From Trichostrongylus colubriformis (lineage: Eukaryota; Nematoda; Chromadorea; Rhabditida; Trichostrongylidae), in NCBI GenBank assembly GCA_963978905.1, contig OZ022257.1, positions 30,581,274 through 30,645,273 on the forward strand: 64,000 bases of DNA, written 5' to 3'. The position numbers and the translations under genes are program-made. Positions 11,605 to 22,559 of the stretch are shown piece after piece. Every line of letters begins with the position of its first letter. Position 1 is the first letter of the stretch. The notes beneath the pieces were generated by a model, which saw only the letters and a program-made list of their open reading frames with translations, made no database searches and was not told the DNA's origin.

Positions 11605-13195
11605 AACATGAGACAGGCGTTGGCGGTGTGGGCGTTCTCGTCAACACGCACTTGTCCATGAACATCGATTCGTGCGATCTGACAACCCGAGTCGGACTTT
11701 TGCGGCTGAAAAAATGTGGTTCCTTTGTCGCCTGCGCACCAACATGAAGCTACGACGAGGACGAGCTAGGAGCCTTCTATGCGGAATTGTAGAAGTTCTA
11801 TAAGGGAGACCACACCTTCTCCATGGTTTTCCATGGTTATTGTTGACGATTCCAACGCTAAGATCGGTCCTAGAAAAACGGATAATGAATTCTACATCGG
11901 GCAGCAAGGAACGGAATGTAATAAGCAGGGTGAAAGGCTGTCCGAGTCTATGATGTCGGTCAACTCCACCCATGGTAACTCACAGTTCCGGAAGTTCTCA
12001 TCTACGATGGACTTGGGAGTCACTCGGTGGACAATTCCATGATAAGATCAATCACGTCATCTTCGACCGAAAAATTTGCCTGACCGACGCCGCTGCTGTT
12101 CCGAAGTTCTATACGGGATCAGACCATCGACTCGTCCGCGCAAAATTCCTCTTCCCGATAAAAGGAGAGAGTGGCGAAATTAATGGAGCGAAGACTCAAG
12201 ACAGCCATCAACTGGGACCACTTCGTTTCTCTCGCAGGTGTATGGAAGGATTCCGTCATCGAAAACATCGGCGACGAGTACAACCGGCTCTTTGAGCATC
12301 TTCACGATAGTGCCAGGATGGCAGAGAGTCTGAAAGTCACGAAGGAGCGTCTCTCTTTGGAAATTGCCGGGCTAATACGCCTACGTGGAGGCGCACGAGC
12401 CGCAGGCGATTACCAACTGACGTCTGAACTAGCGAAGCAATGCAGAGAGGCCATAAAAGATCTCAAAGAGAGAAGAGCAGCAGATGGCGGGTAGCAGAGG
12501 CTGGGAGGAGCATACGTTATGTCCGCCGAAGTTTCGCCAGGTTTGAGACCAAAATGACCGGTATCCGGCTTGTGGGCCGTACATTTCCTGCTTTCCGAAG
12601 GGCAATGGAGAAGGTCATGTGCGACCTCTTCTCGGATCTCTTCGATAGCCATGTCCGAGTGTCGAGGAGCAATTTGAAACAGGATTGATCTGTCGTTCCA
12701 TCAGTTCTCCCTTGCAAAGTTCGACTCGCCATTCCGTCGGTGAAAGGGGACAGCACGGTCCCAGCAACAAATATCGAAACAGCAGAAGGATCCCCCGCCA
12801 GTTGGCGTCAAAACTCTGGCCCGACTCTTCATACGCTTCCTGTTGGAGCGGGTCGAAAAACAGGACTGTGTTGCTGTTTTCCCAGAAGGTGAGTACCTCG
12901 CATTCCAGCAGGTAGTGAAGGAGGATCCACATTGGCAACTACCGTCCATTTTGCTGTTTGGATTGCTGTCTGTAGTCTACAAGTTCCTCACTCAAGTCAT
13001 CTCAGATAGGATTGGTAGAACTTTAGACGAAGGACAGCCATGTTAGCAAGCAGGGTGTCGAAGAGGTTTCAATACACTTAATCACATTCATACAGTCACG
13101 AGGGTCATTGAAGTGTCGCGAGAGTACGATTTGCCGTAATGTCTCACATTCGATTTGATGAAAGCCTTCGACTCCGTTGAGAGGGAAGTGGGTAT
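11605..13195 (+). pseudogene. RTE-type LINE, left part (endonuclease and start of RT), decayed
   Basis: This is the 5' part of a non-LTR retrotransposon ORF with many frameshifts and stops. Endonuclease signals run in order: GVGGVGVLVNT near 11620-11650, DDSNAKIG near 11845 (canonical GDFNAKIG), HGNSQF near 11970, and TGSDHRL near 12118 with the catalytic His kept. A basic linker frame is open at 12171-12494. RT-side signals are FLTQVISDRIGRTLDEGQPC near 12985-13040 and FDLMKAFDSVE near 13150-13180, which is RT motif A. The reading stops at 13195, where a Penelope-like element begins, and resumes at about 15838. It is not functional. Confidence 0.75.
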
Positions 13196-13293
13196 CAAAG
13201 CCCCGGTAAACAGGGTGTGGCTACTCAGGCTACCCAAAGCCCCGGTAAACAGGGTGTGGCTACTCAGGCTACTCAAAGCCCCGGTAAACAGGG
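13196..13293 (+). repeat. 39-bp in-frame tandem repeat (2.5 copies)
   Basis: Units start with CAAAGCCCCGG at 13196, 13235 and 13274. The period of 39 bp keeps the frame, giving a 13-residue unit (QSPGKQGVATQAT) that runs directly into the PLE open frame. Confidence 0.9.
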
Positions 13294-14924
13294 CGCTCTA
13301 CAAATGAATGATACTGTTGAAAGAGCAAGAGTCACAGTGATTGGTGATGCACAACTTTCATCCGAAGCGTTAGATTTTCTCGATTCGGGGCTATCATTTT
13401 CATTGACGCAAATCATCAGCCCAGCTACGAATCGTAAAGTTGTATGTGGCCTACAAAGGCTAAGAGATCAGTTAAGGGCGAAAGCGCTGCGTAACTCGCA
13501 AACACAAATGGTTGAAGGCCACTGCGTATTATATCAACACCAATTCCGTTCCCACGAACTTTTTATAAGGAGCCCGAACCCATTCCCGAAGCTGACGTCA
13601 AATTCCGAATTCTTTCATTGGGAGTGCTTGAAGCATTACATAGATTCAAGCACGAAAGGTACAATAACCTGACAAGGGACCAGTGGGAAGGGTTAAAGGA
13701 AATAAAGGAATATCGCGAAACGGAGGAAATACGGGAAGGAATATCGAAATACGCCTATCGGTTAGCGACAAAGGTGGATTCGTGGTACTACCCCAATCTT
13801 TGGATAGGGAAATCACAGAGCTTCATCTAGCAGACACGAGCATTTATCGCCAATCAACAGAAAAAGCCTTCCATCTACAAACTCACAAGTTGAACACATT
13901 GTGGGTCAAGATAGGTAAATCAGCAAGGCTTGACGACAGACTTATCAGAAGGTTCAAGCTGGAAAACCCTACGTACCCAGTTTTCTATAGCCTAATTAAA
14001 ACTCACAAACTCTCTGCCGAAGACATGAGTTCATGTCTGCCGCATGTTTACAAGATTAGACCGATAATAAGCTTTGTGAATGGACCGACTGACCGCATCT
14101 CATGGTTTCTCAACAAAATTGTCGGTCAACTCCTCGCTCATATACCATCACATTTATCAAATACGGGACAATTTCTGGACCGTTTGCGTTCCTGTAGACT
14201 TAGAAACGACTGGGTTATAGAGTCGTTTGACATGTTCGCGCTTTACACCAACGTTAGCAACGGTGAGGCTCTCCAAGCGGTTTCGGAAATGCTTGATGAG
14301 CATGCACGAAGTATGGTGACGTTCGGGTTGAGCAAAGCGCAAATAATGATTCTTATTAGAGCCTGTCTCAATTGCAACATTTTCAAATTTTCCGGAAGAT
14401 ATTTTTCACAAATGAGGCCTAGCTATGGGATAACGTCTAGCACCGGTTCTTGCTATATACTTCATGAGTAAATTGAACGCCCTGTGCTAGCACGTTTACC
14501 CATCATGTACTGCCGTTACATTGACGAATGCTGCGTTATAACATCAACTAAATCAGAAATGGATGAGTTGTTCAACATCCTCAACAGTCAGTCGCAGTAC
14601 ATCAAGCTGACTCGTGGAGTCCCTCGTGAAGGCTGGTTACCTTACCTAAACACTCAGGTAAGAGTATCCGGTGGTACGTATGATGTGAAATGGTATAGGA
14701 AAGGAAGCTCCAAGAATATAATACTTCATGCATTATCGGCGCACCCCAGAGCAGATGAAACGGCAGTGTTACGCAATATGTACAGAACTGCTGCGGAAGT
14801 ATGCACCGGTAATGAGGAGCGAGAGGAGTCCAGAAGATTAGCAAATCAAATAGCTAATCTAAACGGCTATTCAGCATGGCAGAGTAACAGAAGAAGACCA
14901 AGGCCTTCTCCATGCAGGGATTAA
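13199..14924 (+). pseudogene. Penelope-like reverse transcriptase
   Basis: The N-terminal frame is at 13199-13672. The RT frame continues from 13683, shifted relative to the first. RT landmarks in order: FYSLIKTHK (~13980), IRPIISFVNGPTDRISWFLN (~14050-14120), FDMFALYTNV holding the motif A Asp (~14226-14255), then FSGRYFSQ. An in-frame TAA at 14469-14471 interrupts the protein, which resumes with ERPVLARLPIMYCRYIDECC. The usual YxDD of motif C is YIDE, so the second catalytic Asp is lost. Downstream are LPYLNTQV and WYRKGSSKNI, both typical of PLE RTs. The frame stops at 14922-14924 although homologous sequence continues. Confidence 0.8.
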
Positions 14925-15430
14925 GATAAATTACAGCTACCTTTCATCTCAGATCACTTCAGTACAGTCATACAAGAATTTCTTAGAAGAGCAGATCTGA
15001 CCAATGATGTCGTGTTGATAAGCACACCAAAAAGTAACATCAAACATTAACTGGTCAGAAACCGCCTCTATGACCGAGCTTGCGTCATGGAAAATTGTGT
15101 GATCTGCCCGTATGGAAAAGTAGGAGACTGTGCACAAAGGGAAGTGTTTACAAGCTCCAATGTTTGACGTGTGAGACCTTGTATATTGGAGAAACTGGGA
15201 GGCTGCTGAGCGTGCGCGTAAAGGAACATCTAGCCAGTAAAAGGAGGGAAAGTTTAGTTGCACCGCTTGGAAAGCACCGAGAAGAAGATCACGTTGCTTG
15301 CGATTTCGACATCAAATGTACCATACTGACCTATGAAAATAATATCGGCGCTAGGAAAACCCTTGAGGCTTTCTGGATAAGGCACCGGGGTCCACGCATG
15401 AACAATAGGAGAGTGCATCTCAGTAACTGA
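14925..15430 (+). pseudogene. PLE linker and GIY-YIG endonuclease domain
   Basis: The linker reads on from the RT frame (LPFISDHFS, LVRNRLYDRACV, CVICPYGKVGDC) with a stop near 15048. A frameshift near 15145 leads into a frame ending at 15430. That frame has YKLQCLTCETLYIGETGR: the TLY/YIGET pair is the GIY-YIG signature, followed by the conserved Arg and a VKEH segment, then LEAFWIRHRGPRMNNR with the catalytic Glu. GIY-YIG nuclease C-terminal to the RT is diagnostic of endonuclease-bearing Penelope-like elements. The domain itself looks intact; the fusion to the RT is broken. Confidence 0.8.
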
Positions 15431-15705
15431 CGAATTTCCACCTTCCATTCCACTATGTGAGCTCTGATAGTGAGAATCTAACGCACTGCACGTACACATG
15501 CTATCCAAACATGGTAGCAATGCGCGACCGGGTGGTCTCACTTGCTGCGTCGTGTTCTTGAAGTCAGGCAAGCTCGGTGCTGGTGGAACCAAGGTGAGCA
15601 GTTCAGTGTCGGAATTTCGACCTCGTTGGTTTCTCTTATTCAAGTTGTATCGGATCGAAATGTGGGCAGGATAAGCGGAAGCAATAAGCTGTGAAATGCT
15701 TTCAG

Positions 15706-15741
15706 GCCTTTGATAACGACGAGATTGTCGAAACGTCAGGC
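15706..15741 (+). ncRNA. Hammerhead-like motif in PLE tail
   Basis: It has an outer 4-bp stem (GCCT/AGGC), an inner stem GAC/GTC, and core strands TTGATAA and GAAAC followed by GTC. This layout matches the minimal hammerhead ribozymes known from Penelope-like elements. However, the first core strand departs from CUGANGA at two positions, including the catalytic G, so this copy is probably inactive. Confidence 0.4.
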
Positions 15742-15837
15742 ATAATGAACGTTCCACCTTAACAAACCTGTACGGCAGAAGATAAACACAAGCACATTTG
15801 AAGAAATGCCCAAGTTTCAAGAAAGACGGACATGGAG

Positions 15838-16160
15838 ATTATCAGTTTATATACTTCGTGAGCTCTACAACAACTCCACGACAGGATCTCGCCATTTTAC
15901 AAGGAAGTTATCATGAACGTGAAAAGAAGGGTTCGACAAGAAGACGCCATCTCGCCTTAACTTTTCAGCGCCGTTCTTGGGAACGTCATGCATCAATTGG
16001 AATGGGAAGGCACGGGAGATAAGGTCGACGGCCGGCATCTACACCATCTCCGCTTCGTTGACGACATTGTGCTTATAACGCCCACCAGCAAACGGAGCGA
16101 ATGCTTTGTAGGGCCACGTAGCAAAAATGGGCATCAGTCTTATGTGTTCTGAACGTACCC
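15838..16160 (+). pseudogene. RTE-type LINE, right part (RT motifs B-C)
   Basis: It resumes the LINE interrupted at 13195: ILRELYNNSTTG (~15848), then VKRRVRQEDAISP (~15920-15955, motif B, usually RQGD), then HLHHLRFVDDIVLITP (~16040-16085), motif C with both Asp residues present. The frame changes within this stretch, and homology fades after about 16160. The order of motifs A (left part) and B/C (here) shows that one element was split. Confidence 0.75.
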
Positions 16161-17132
16161 CATACATGCATAAAAGCGCTTCCGAAAACGTGTTGTGAGT
16201 CGGAAGACCCTCTCTGTAAGAGCCTTAAGCAAGTGGACAGAAGAAATCTCGTACATCGCTCAAAGCAACACTACGACCTCGGTACTTGAAGTGTCTGATG
16301 CTCAGTGACACTTTGTGAGCATATTTTTTAATGTTTTGATACCAGCTGCAGCGACATATTGGCTGCTAGGCTGCCTAGCTTTCTGAATAATGGCGTCTGT
16401 TTATTGGTATCACAGTATACATGCAATTGCTGTCAAAAAGCATATTATTTTTCAGTGCGCTATCACGCGCACAGGTTCAAGAAAGCGCATTGGCCGCTAG
16501 GTTTCGGATAGTTGAGAATGTTCAGAATAATAGGAAGCTTCGGTAACGGGCAACTGAGCACTACCTACATATAGATGCTTGATAAGTCGACAAATTTGCT
16601 ATCAGTCGATCCGATAGAATCAGGAAGTATCGGTCGGTATAGCCTAGGGAAACAGTGATGTATAATTATTCGTCTCGCTTAAATAACCAGTTAGCTGGCG
16701 CATAGTGGTGCTCACTGCTCACGGCGAAGTTACACAATTATTCTCGGATCGATACCGCTGATCGATGTGTATGACCTTCTGTATGGCTTTCAGATTCGAA
16801 ACAAAAATTTTAGTTCAAAAATTCGCTTGTGTAATTCGGAATTCAAAAAAAAAAGCAGTGGAGGCGACGGGATAGCAAAAGCAACTTGGCGAATTAATTG
16901 ATCAGTTCGTATCCATCGATTCCATTCTTCACAGTATTGTCGTTAATCGCGCGCAGTCGCGTCATGGCTATCGCAGGGCCGCTCGATAACGAGTACGGAT
17001 GAAAAACTTTGATCACTTGACAAACATCTTAAGAACCTGTCGCTTCATTGATGCTCTTTCACCGTGAGATTGTGATCTCTCCTTTACTTTGTCCTACATT
17101 TCATTTTTGGTGCAAACAAACTTGATGAGCAG
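16161..17132. other. No gene; weak R1-tail similarity
   Basis: Around 16685-16720 there is CCAGTTAGCTGGCGCATAGT, related to the R1 tail. Otherwise this is AT-rich spacer without recognised features. Confidence 0.35.
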
Positions 17133-17800
17133 AATCCATTGTTTAACATCGCGTGCTTTAAGGATTCTCTGGTGGCGCTATCCATAACAAGTGTGGACTA
17201 TCCAAATGTGCCTTTTGCTCTACAGAAGGAGGTCTTTCTCGACAAGTAAGTAGTACAAGGTTCATAAATAGCAGCTAAAATAACTTCACTTATAGGTTCG
17301 TACTGCCCTTCCTCGATGCCAGCCCACAATATTGCTTCATGGCACAAGAACTTGTTTCTCCCACCGAGAAAAAGGTACTACTCCGAGAATAACTGAAAAA
17401 CTTTTCAATGGTTTCTTTGTAGGTTATATGCTCAGTGTCTGCTCATCCTGACGCCCGGTCCTTCTTTGACAGAATACCAACCTTGGTCTCATCTCTGAAA
17501 GCCAAATACGACAGCGTGGACAGTGATAGATTTGACGTCGGTCATATATTTGTGCCTTTCTCAATTCAAGTACTTTTTTCTGTGCTCATGAAATGTGAAT
17601 TGGTTATTAATACCATAACAAGTATGATTAAGGTAGATGAGATAGACAAGTGGTATCCAACAATCCTTGATGAAATCTTCGACCGATATCCGGCTTGGCT
17701 GGATGCACGTCTGTTGGTTGATGCATATGACTCCGTTCCAACGAAAAAGCTGGTACAAGTAGCAGCTGCAGCTTTGTTTGTCAACGGTGAGGCTACGTGA
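17133..17800 (+). CDS. Spliced gene of unknown function, 3' end
   Basis: Exons are about 17133-17245, 17296-17374 and 17423-17800, ending in TGA. Junctions: GACAA before GTAAGT, TATAG before GTTCGT, AAAG before GTACTA, and TTTGTAG before GTTATA; all join in frame. The stretch 17570-17632 is 63 nt, AT-rich, starts GTACTT and ends TTAAG, and may be a further intron, since removing it keeps the frame and makes the protein less hydrophobic. The joined protein (about 170-190 residues) includes VDYPNVPFALQKEVFLDK, SAHPDARSFFDRIPTLVSSL and LDEIFDRYPAWLD. No family is recognised. The start exon was not found. Smooth reading across three junctions argues for a real gene or a recent pseudogene. Confidence 0.6.
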
Positions 17801-18314
17801 GAGGTTATATTTGATCTGACGCGCTTTCGAATCGTTCGCTCCTTCTCAAATTCGAGTTACCCTTTTCTCGTACAGTCGTTGTAATTGTACACAACGGGAC
17901 AGATGCAATTTTCCGAGGATCGAAATTCTTCGGAGATACAAACCCATAAAGTTTCGTACAGGCAAATCACGTGAGCTACATCGCGAGGGCTGAAGCGAAG
18001 CTGTGACGGTGATGAGCTCGGTTGCAACTCAGCCTAAGATAATACGTTAAATTCGAATTCTGGTGAACGATTTCATTAAGATGGCGCTCTTGAGTCATGT
18101 CTGTATAATACCGGGAACGAATTCGATTTCTTTTTTTTTACAGTGGCCCACCGTGCTATAAATTACGATTGGAATTGCGATTGAAGCAATTTTTCACCCA
18201 AAAAGGAAGTGTTGTAGGTTTCGCCTTGGAAAAAGAGTTGTACAAAGTCTGTCGCTTCTGGTTCCACGAAAGATAATTTGGGTTTGTGAATACGATCCTG
18301 GAACGTCCAAGAAC
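17801..18314. other. No recognised feature
   Basis: Intergenic sequence after the stop of the spliced gene. No motif or shared repeat was found. Confidence 0.35.
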
Positions 18315-18394
18315 GAGGCGGATAGCCGAGTGGTTAAGAGTGTAGAATCGCGTCCGCACCGAGAAGCCTTTAGGTTCGATCCCTGCCGGGGCAC
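18315..18394 (+). ncRNA. tRNA-like sequence (Leu/Ser class), probably a SINE head or tRNA pseudogene
   Basis: It has an A box GATAGCCGAGTGG at about 18321 and a B box GGTTCGATCCC at 18372-18382, with a long variable region as in Leu/Ser tRNAs. The acceptor ends do not pair, so it is not a functional tRNA. The RTE LINE begins about 200 bp downstream. Confidence 0.55.
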
Positions 18395-18613
18395 AAATTA
18401 TGCTTTGCAGAAATGGTGACGATACCAGCGTCAGGCCCAGGTCCACAAGTCGGCTGATGGAGGAACCCCGTCACAAGAACACATGTCTAAAAGTTGTACA
18501 AGAATCAGTCATAAAGCTAGGACGTCACCCGGAGTGATCCGCAGAACCCCAACCCGAGTTCTGCGTCCAGTTTGTGAGGGCTACCGAAAGTTGAACGACC
18601 TCGACCAAAGAAG

Positions 18614-19105
18614 CTAGTTCGAAATGGGACGCTGAATGTCGGATCGCTCACCGGAAAGTTTCGAGAGGTTGCTGACCTCATGAAACGTAGTAGCATAGAA
18701 GTCCTCGGCCTTCGGGAGACCCGCTGGTAAGAATCCAGGGTAAGGGGGATTGGAGAAGGTGCCTGCAACGGAGTAGACACCAAACGGAATGGAGTTTCCA
18801 TCGCAGTGGCGGAATCTCTCAATGATTGCGTCCCTGTCGTTAATATGATTAGCGAACGAATACTGGCTGTGAGGATAGACTTTAGAGAGAGGTGCTGGGC
18901 CATAATAACCATGTACGAAGCGCACGCCAGGTACCCCGAACACGAAAAAATTGAGTTCTATCTTAGCCTTGACAAATACATCGGTTCAGTTCCAGAGAGC
19001 GACTACCCCACCGTGGTAGGCGATCTGAACAGTCATGTCGGAGGGGATAGAAGAGATCTAGAACGAGTGCACGGAGGCAGAGGAATAGGGGTAAGGAACT
19101 CTTAG
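18614..19105 (+). pseudogene. LINE endonuclease domain
   Basis: The frame reads TLNVGSLTGKFREVADLMKR, then LGLRETRW with the catalytic Glu, and is interrupted by a stop right after ETRW near 18728. It continues with SERILAVRI, then YPTVVGDLNSHVG with the conserved Asp and Asn, then HGGRGIGVRN. This is the order of an exonuclease/endonuclease/phosphatase fold as used by RTE LINEs for target cutting. Confidence 0.75.
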
Positions 19106-20059
19106 GGGAGGGATCTGATCTGGCCGCAGCCCATGACCTAGCACGCTGCCGCATGTTCTCCGCAAAAGGGAGACGCAAAAGGTGAACTTCAGCAGTGCGG
19201 GAAGGCAAACGGAAATCAACCATGTTCTCGAAGATCGGCCCTAAAAACTGTAAAAGACATCAGAGTACTGCCAGGAGAAGAGCTGGCTACTCAGCAGAAG
19301 CCCTACCTAGCGCACATTGCTATAGAGCTCTCCAAGAAAGCAAGAGTGAAAACCGAAAAAAAAATCCGGCGGTGGAAGCTGCACAAAAAGGAAAGGAACG
19401 ACCCAAAAATAGTGCTAGAGATGGGCCTCCCAGATTCTTGCAGTTCGATCCAGGAGACATAGAGCGGACCGGCACAAGTCATCCTACGAAACGCTAAGGA
19501 AATACTAGGCGAAACCTGAGCCGGCTTCAGGGGAGATGAGAGGCGTGGTGCTGGAACGAAGAATTTTAACGGGAAAAGTGAGACAGAAGAGGAGTGCATA
19601 CAAATGTTGGCAGAAAACGCGGAGCCCAGAAGATCTCGCCAACTACAAAATTTGCAAGAGGCTTGCCAAGGCCGCCACAGCTAAAGCGAAGGACACGGAG
19701 ATGGATGCCCTGTGTGAGAAGTTGGACGGTGAAGACGCTGACAAGTTCTCCTTCCGGCTGACCAAAACCCGGCATCGCTACCTAAGACACTAGAATGGTA
19801 AAAGCCGCTAAGAGCAGCGAAGGTGCCATCCTGAGGAAGCCCGCTGAGATCAAATGGAGGTGGCGGGAGTACTTCAACGAGCTACTGAATATTCCTCGCA
19901 AGGAAAGACCACAAAAAGAGGCAACGGCTGGTCCCATCCCGTCCTGGACAGATGAAGAAGTACGTCAGCTATTGGGGAAGATGAAAGTAGAGAAGGCGGG
20001 AGGTCCAGGTTGGGTTAACGATAAGGCATGGAAAGGAAAGCCCTTGGAGATTACGGCGT

Positions 20060-21109
20060 ATGGTGGCTCAATCGATTTCTCATCAGTGTGTCCGTGCAAG
20101 GGTTCCGGATGCCTGCAGTACCGGTACCATTATTCTCACCTTCAAATGCATGGAGTGTTTCAACTACCGAGGGATCAAGTTGACAGCGCATACCATGGAG
20201 CTATACGAGCGTTTGGTTGACCTTAGACTCAGAGACATGATCCCAATCTGTCAGGAGCAGTTCGGCTTCATGCCGGGGAAGTCAACGACGGATGCGATTT
20301 TCATCGTCCGACAAGTCATGGAGAAGTACCGAGAAAAGCGCCGACGCCTGGCCCTCGACCGGTGATCTGGAGAGCTCTGTGAGAACGGAATGTACCCGAA
20401 TACCTGAACTCTCTGTGAGGGATATGTACGATGGCGCTAGAGCGGTCGTATGCTTTCCGCAGGGCATACTCGTGAAGTGGACATTACGGTAAGGGTGCAC
20501 CAAGGGTCAGCTCTGAGTCTGTTCCTTATTCTGCTTTCTATAGATGTTATGGTTGAAGATCTTATGGACGGACTGCTGAAGACCATCCTCTACGCTTACA
20601 ACATTGCTCTGATCACGGACAGCGGAGAAGAACTCCAGACCAACCTTCAAAAGTGGCAGGCAGTGCTGGAGGAAAGTGGTCTCCGAATGAACGTGAAGAA
20701 GGAAAAATTCCTGAGCTCAGAAGAAGGAACAGAGGTAATCATGGATCTTCACGGTGAAAACATGGAAGGAGTCGAGGGATTCCGGTGTACAGGAGGCGAT
20801 CTAGCTGCTGAAGGTGCTGTGGACAAGACAGCGAGGTCGCGACGAAATGCGGCGTGGATGAAATGGCGAGAGACTTTCGGAATCCTCTGCGATTGACGGT
20901 GCTCCAGGACTTTTAATGGTAAGGTGTACCGATCGGCGGTAAGGCCCGCAATGCTGTACGGGAGCGAGTGTTGGCCTACAACAAAAAATCACGAAAGGCA
21001 GCCGCACTCCGCAGAAATGAGAATGCTTAGATGGGCATGCGGCTGGACAGGGCTGAACAGGTCAGGAATGACGGTCATGCAGACGGCTCTTACGTCCTCA
21101 TTCCTGTGA
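20060..21109 (+). pseudogene. LINE reverse transcriptase domain with lost catalytic motif
   Basis: QEQFGFMPGKSTTDAIF lies near 20250, VHQGSALSLFLILLSIDVM (motif B) near 20497-20555, and motif C near 20590-20615 reads LYAYNIALI, where the family has YADD. Both catalytic Asp residues are gone. Then follow GLRMNVKKEKFLSS, GFRCTGGDL and VRPAMLYGSECWP, the usual C-terminal landmarks. At least three frame changes occur. Confidence 0.75.
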
Positions 21110-21290
21110 GTGTCCTAGACAAGAACAAATGGCGACGTATGACGAATGTTGCGGACCACGACGGCGGGGGATTGACGCTAGGGAGAAGAAGAAGATTGCT
21201 AAGGTTTGAGAACACGATGTATTGTGCTGTTTGCAGTAGGGTGGGGGCTTCAAACCTTTACCAGGGCGTTTGTTGACTTACGCTCCCCCT

Positions 21291-21770
21291 CTGATTCCCT
21301 ATCGTTCATTCTGGTAGTGAGCCAATACATGGTGTAAGCTAATTTTAGCACATTATTCGGGGACTTTTGTGGTCCGAAAAGCGTTAGATGTGAAGCAGCT
21401 ATTGCATTACTGTTTCTACACTACTGCGTGATCAAAACAGAATGGTATTGTGATGCTTGATGTGAGTACATCGTCAGAATAATATTCCAAAACTTCCTGA
21501 ATTCCCTGTGGACGAGTACAGCTAGGACACCTCTACGTTCATGTTCACTTCCCGTAGTACTTCTTTTCTAATTCATTCCTTTTCCATGTGCACAAACAGT
21601 ATGAAGTTCAGATTCGATCATAACTATGCAATGAAACGAGGAAATGTGAATACCTCAACGCTCCAAGCTTGTGAAATTATAGCTCATCTCATAGCTTGTA
21701 AAAAAGAACGACAATGACAGCAATCTCCATGTCCTCTTTCTTGGAACCTGGGCATTTCTTTGAGTATGTT
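21291..21770. other. No recognised feature
   Basis: AT-rich spacer between the LINE and the next TIR element. Confidence 0.35.
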
Positions 21771-22460
21771 GAGGGGGTGCCAGAAAAAGAGTAATTTTGG
21801 TCGCGGCTCACTTCCGCCAAGCATACAAAATAGAGGTTAGTGAAAGAGATAAAAGTGTTAGGGCGAAACGTTCCTCGAATAATTCTCCAAGAGCAGGAAC
21901 AAGCTGTGGCTCACTACTTTTACCTTCATGAAAATATGGAGCCTTCAGTCGGCGCAGTCGGACTTTAGAGCACATACGGCATCAGGGTCCGCTTAAAACG
22001 GCCGAGCCAGCTTCTGTGGTGAATCTTTCGTGAGGAAGCTTGTTGAAGACTGACCCTTCGGTTCGTGTAAATCGCAGAGCTCTCGCTGCATGTTGTTATC
22101 TGAAGCGTGATTTTTCATGCTTCAAACCCGCCTTCAAGAGGTTTAGTGGTGATGGCCCTTTCTGATTCTCAGAATTGAGGGACGTCGGGAACCCGGAGAA
22201 AAGTGGATGTTCAAGATTACCACCCAGCACGAATTCCCTTTAGGTACCCACGGTGTACGGACCTTAATGAGGTTGTGAATGGGTGTGACGAAATCTTGGA
22301 TTTTTCCGAGTTGGGGTGACACTCAATTTCACTCATAAGAAGCTCCCGATCCTGCTCGTACAGAAGGCTGTTCCGGAGTTTGGTGTTAGTGCTAGATGTC
22401 TTTTTGACTGAAACTCGACTAAAGTAGAGGAGAAAAAGTTACTCTCTTTGGCACTCCCTG
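21771..22460 (+). mobile_element. Short TIR element with GGGGGTGCCA ends, copy 1
   Basis: The left tip (GAGGGGGTGCCAGAAAAAGAGTAA, given here by its parts GGGGGTGCCA and AAAAGAG) and the right tip (TTACTCTCTTTGGCACTCCCTG region) are inverted repeats. TA follows the right end at 22461. The interior is shared with 27807-28401, including AATATGGAGCCTTCAGTCGG and a broken frame resembling a transposase helix-turn-helix. It is likely a Tc1/mariner-group derivative; the exact group is uncertain. Confidence 0.6.
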
Positions 22461-22559
22461 TATATGCCTGTGTTCTTTTTTTTGCCGTACGGGATTGTTG
22501 TGTTGGAATTTTTATCGCGTCTTACGTTTCGATTATTTCGTCATCAGGCAGCGTTCACA

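Larger units (their letters stand above)
13196..15837 (+). mobile_element. Penelope-like element (PLE) nested in an RTE LINE
   Basis: The order is: a 39-bp tandem repeat, an N-terminal region, a Penelope-type reverse transcriptase, a zinc/Cys linker, a GIY-YIG endonuclease, and a 400-bp non-coding tail with a hammerhead-like motif. Both flanks read as the same RTE LINE (RT motif A on the left, motif B and C on the right), so the PLE inserted there. Boundaries are approximate, especially at the right. No target duplication could be fixed. In-frame stops and at least one frameshift make it inactive. Confidence 0.75.
18530..21290 (+). mobile_element. Second RTE-type LINE, decayed
   Basis: An apurinic endonuclease-like domain (18614-19105) is followed by a basic linker (19195-19793) and a reverse transcriptase plus C-terminal region (19800-21110), each broken by frameshifts. 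It is a different family from the LINE at 11.6-16.2 kb: its RT has QEQFGFMPGKSTTDAI and its endonuclease has GDLNSHVG. Boundaries are approximate. Confidence 0.75.

Noticed and set aside
15254..15820. 188-codon minus-strand frame
   Set aside because: It lies antisense to the GIY-YIG domain and tail of the Penelope-like element, with no motif of its own.
18315..18394. Functional tRNA-Leu/Ser gene
   Set aside because: The A and B boxes are good, but the acceptor ends cannot pair, so it is a tRNA-derived repeat or pseudogene.
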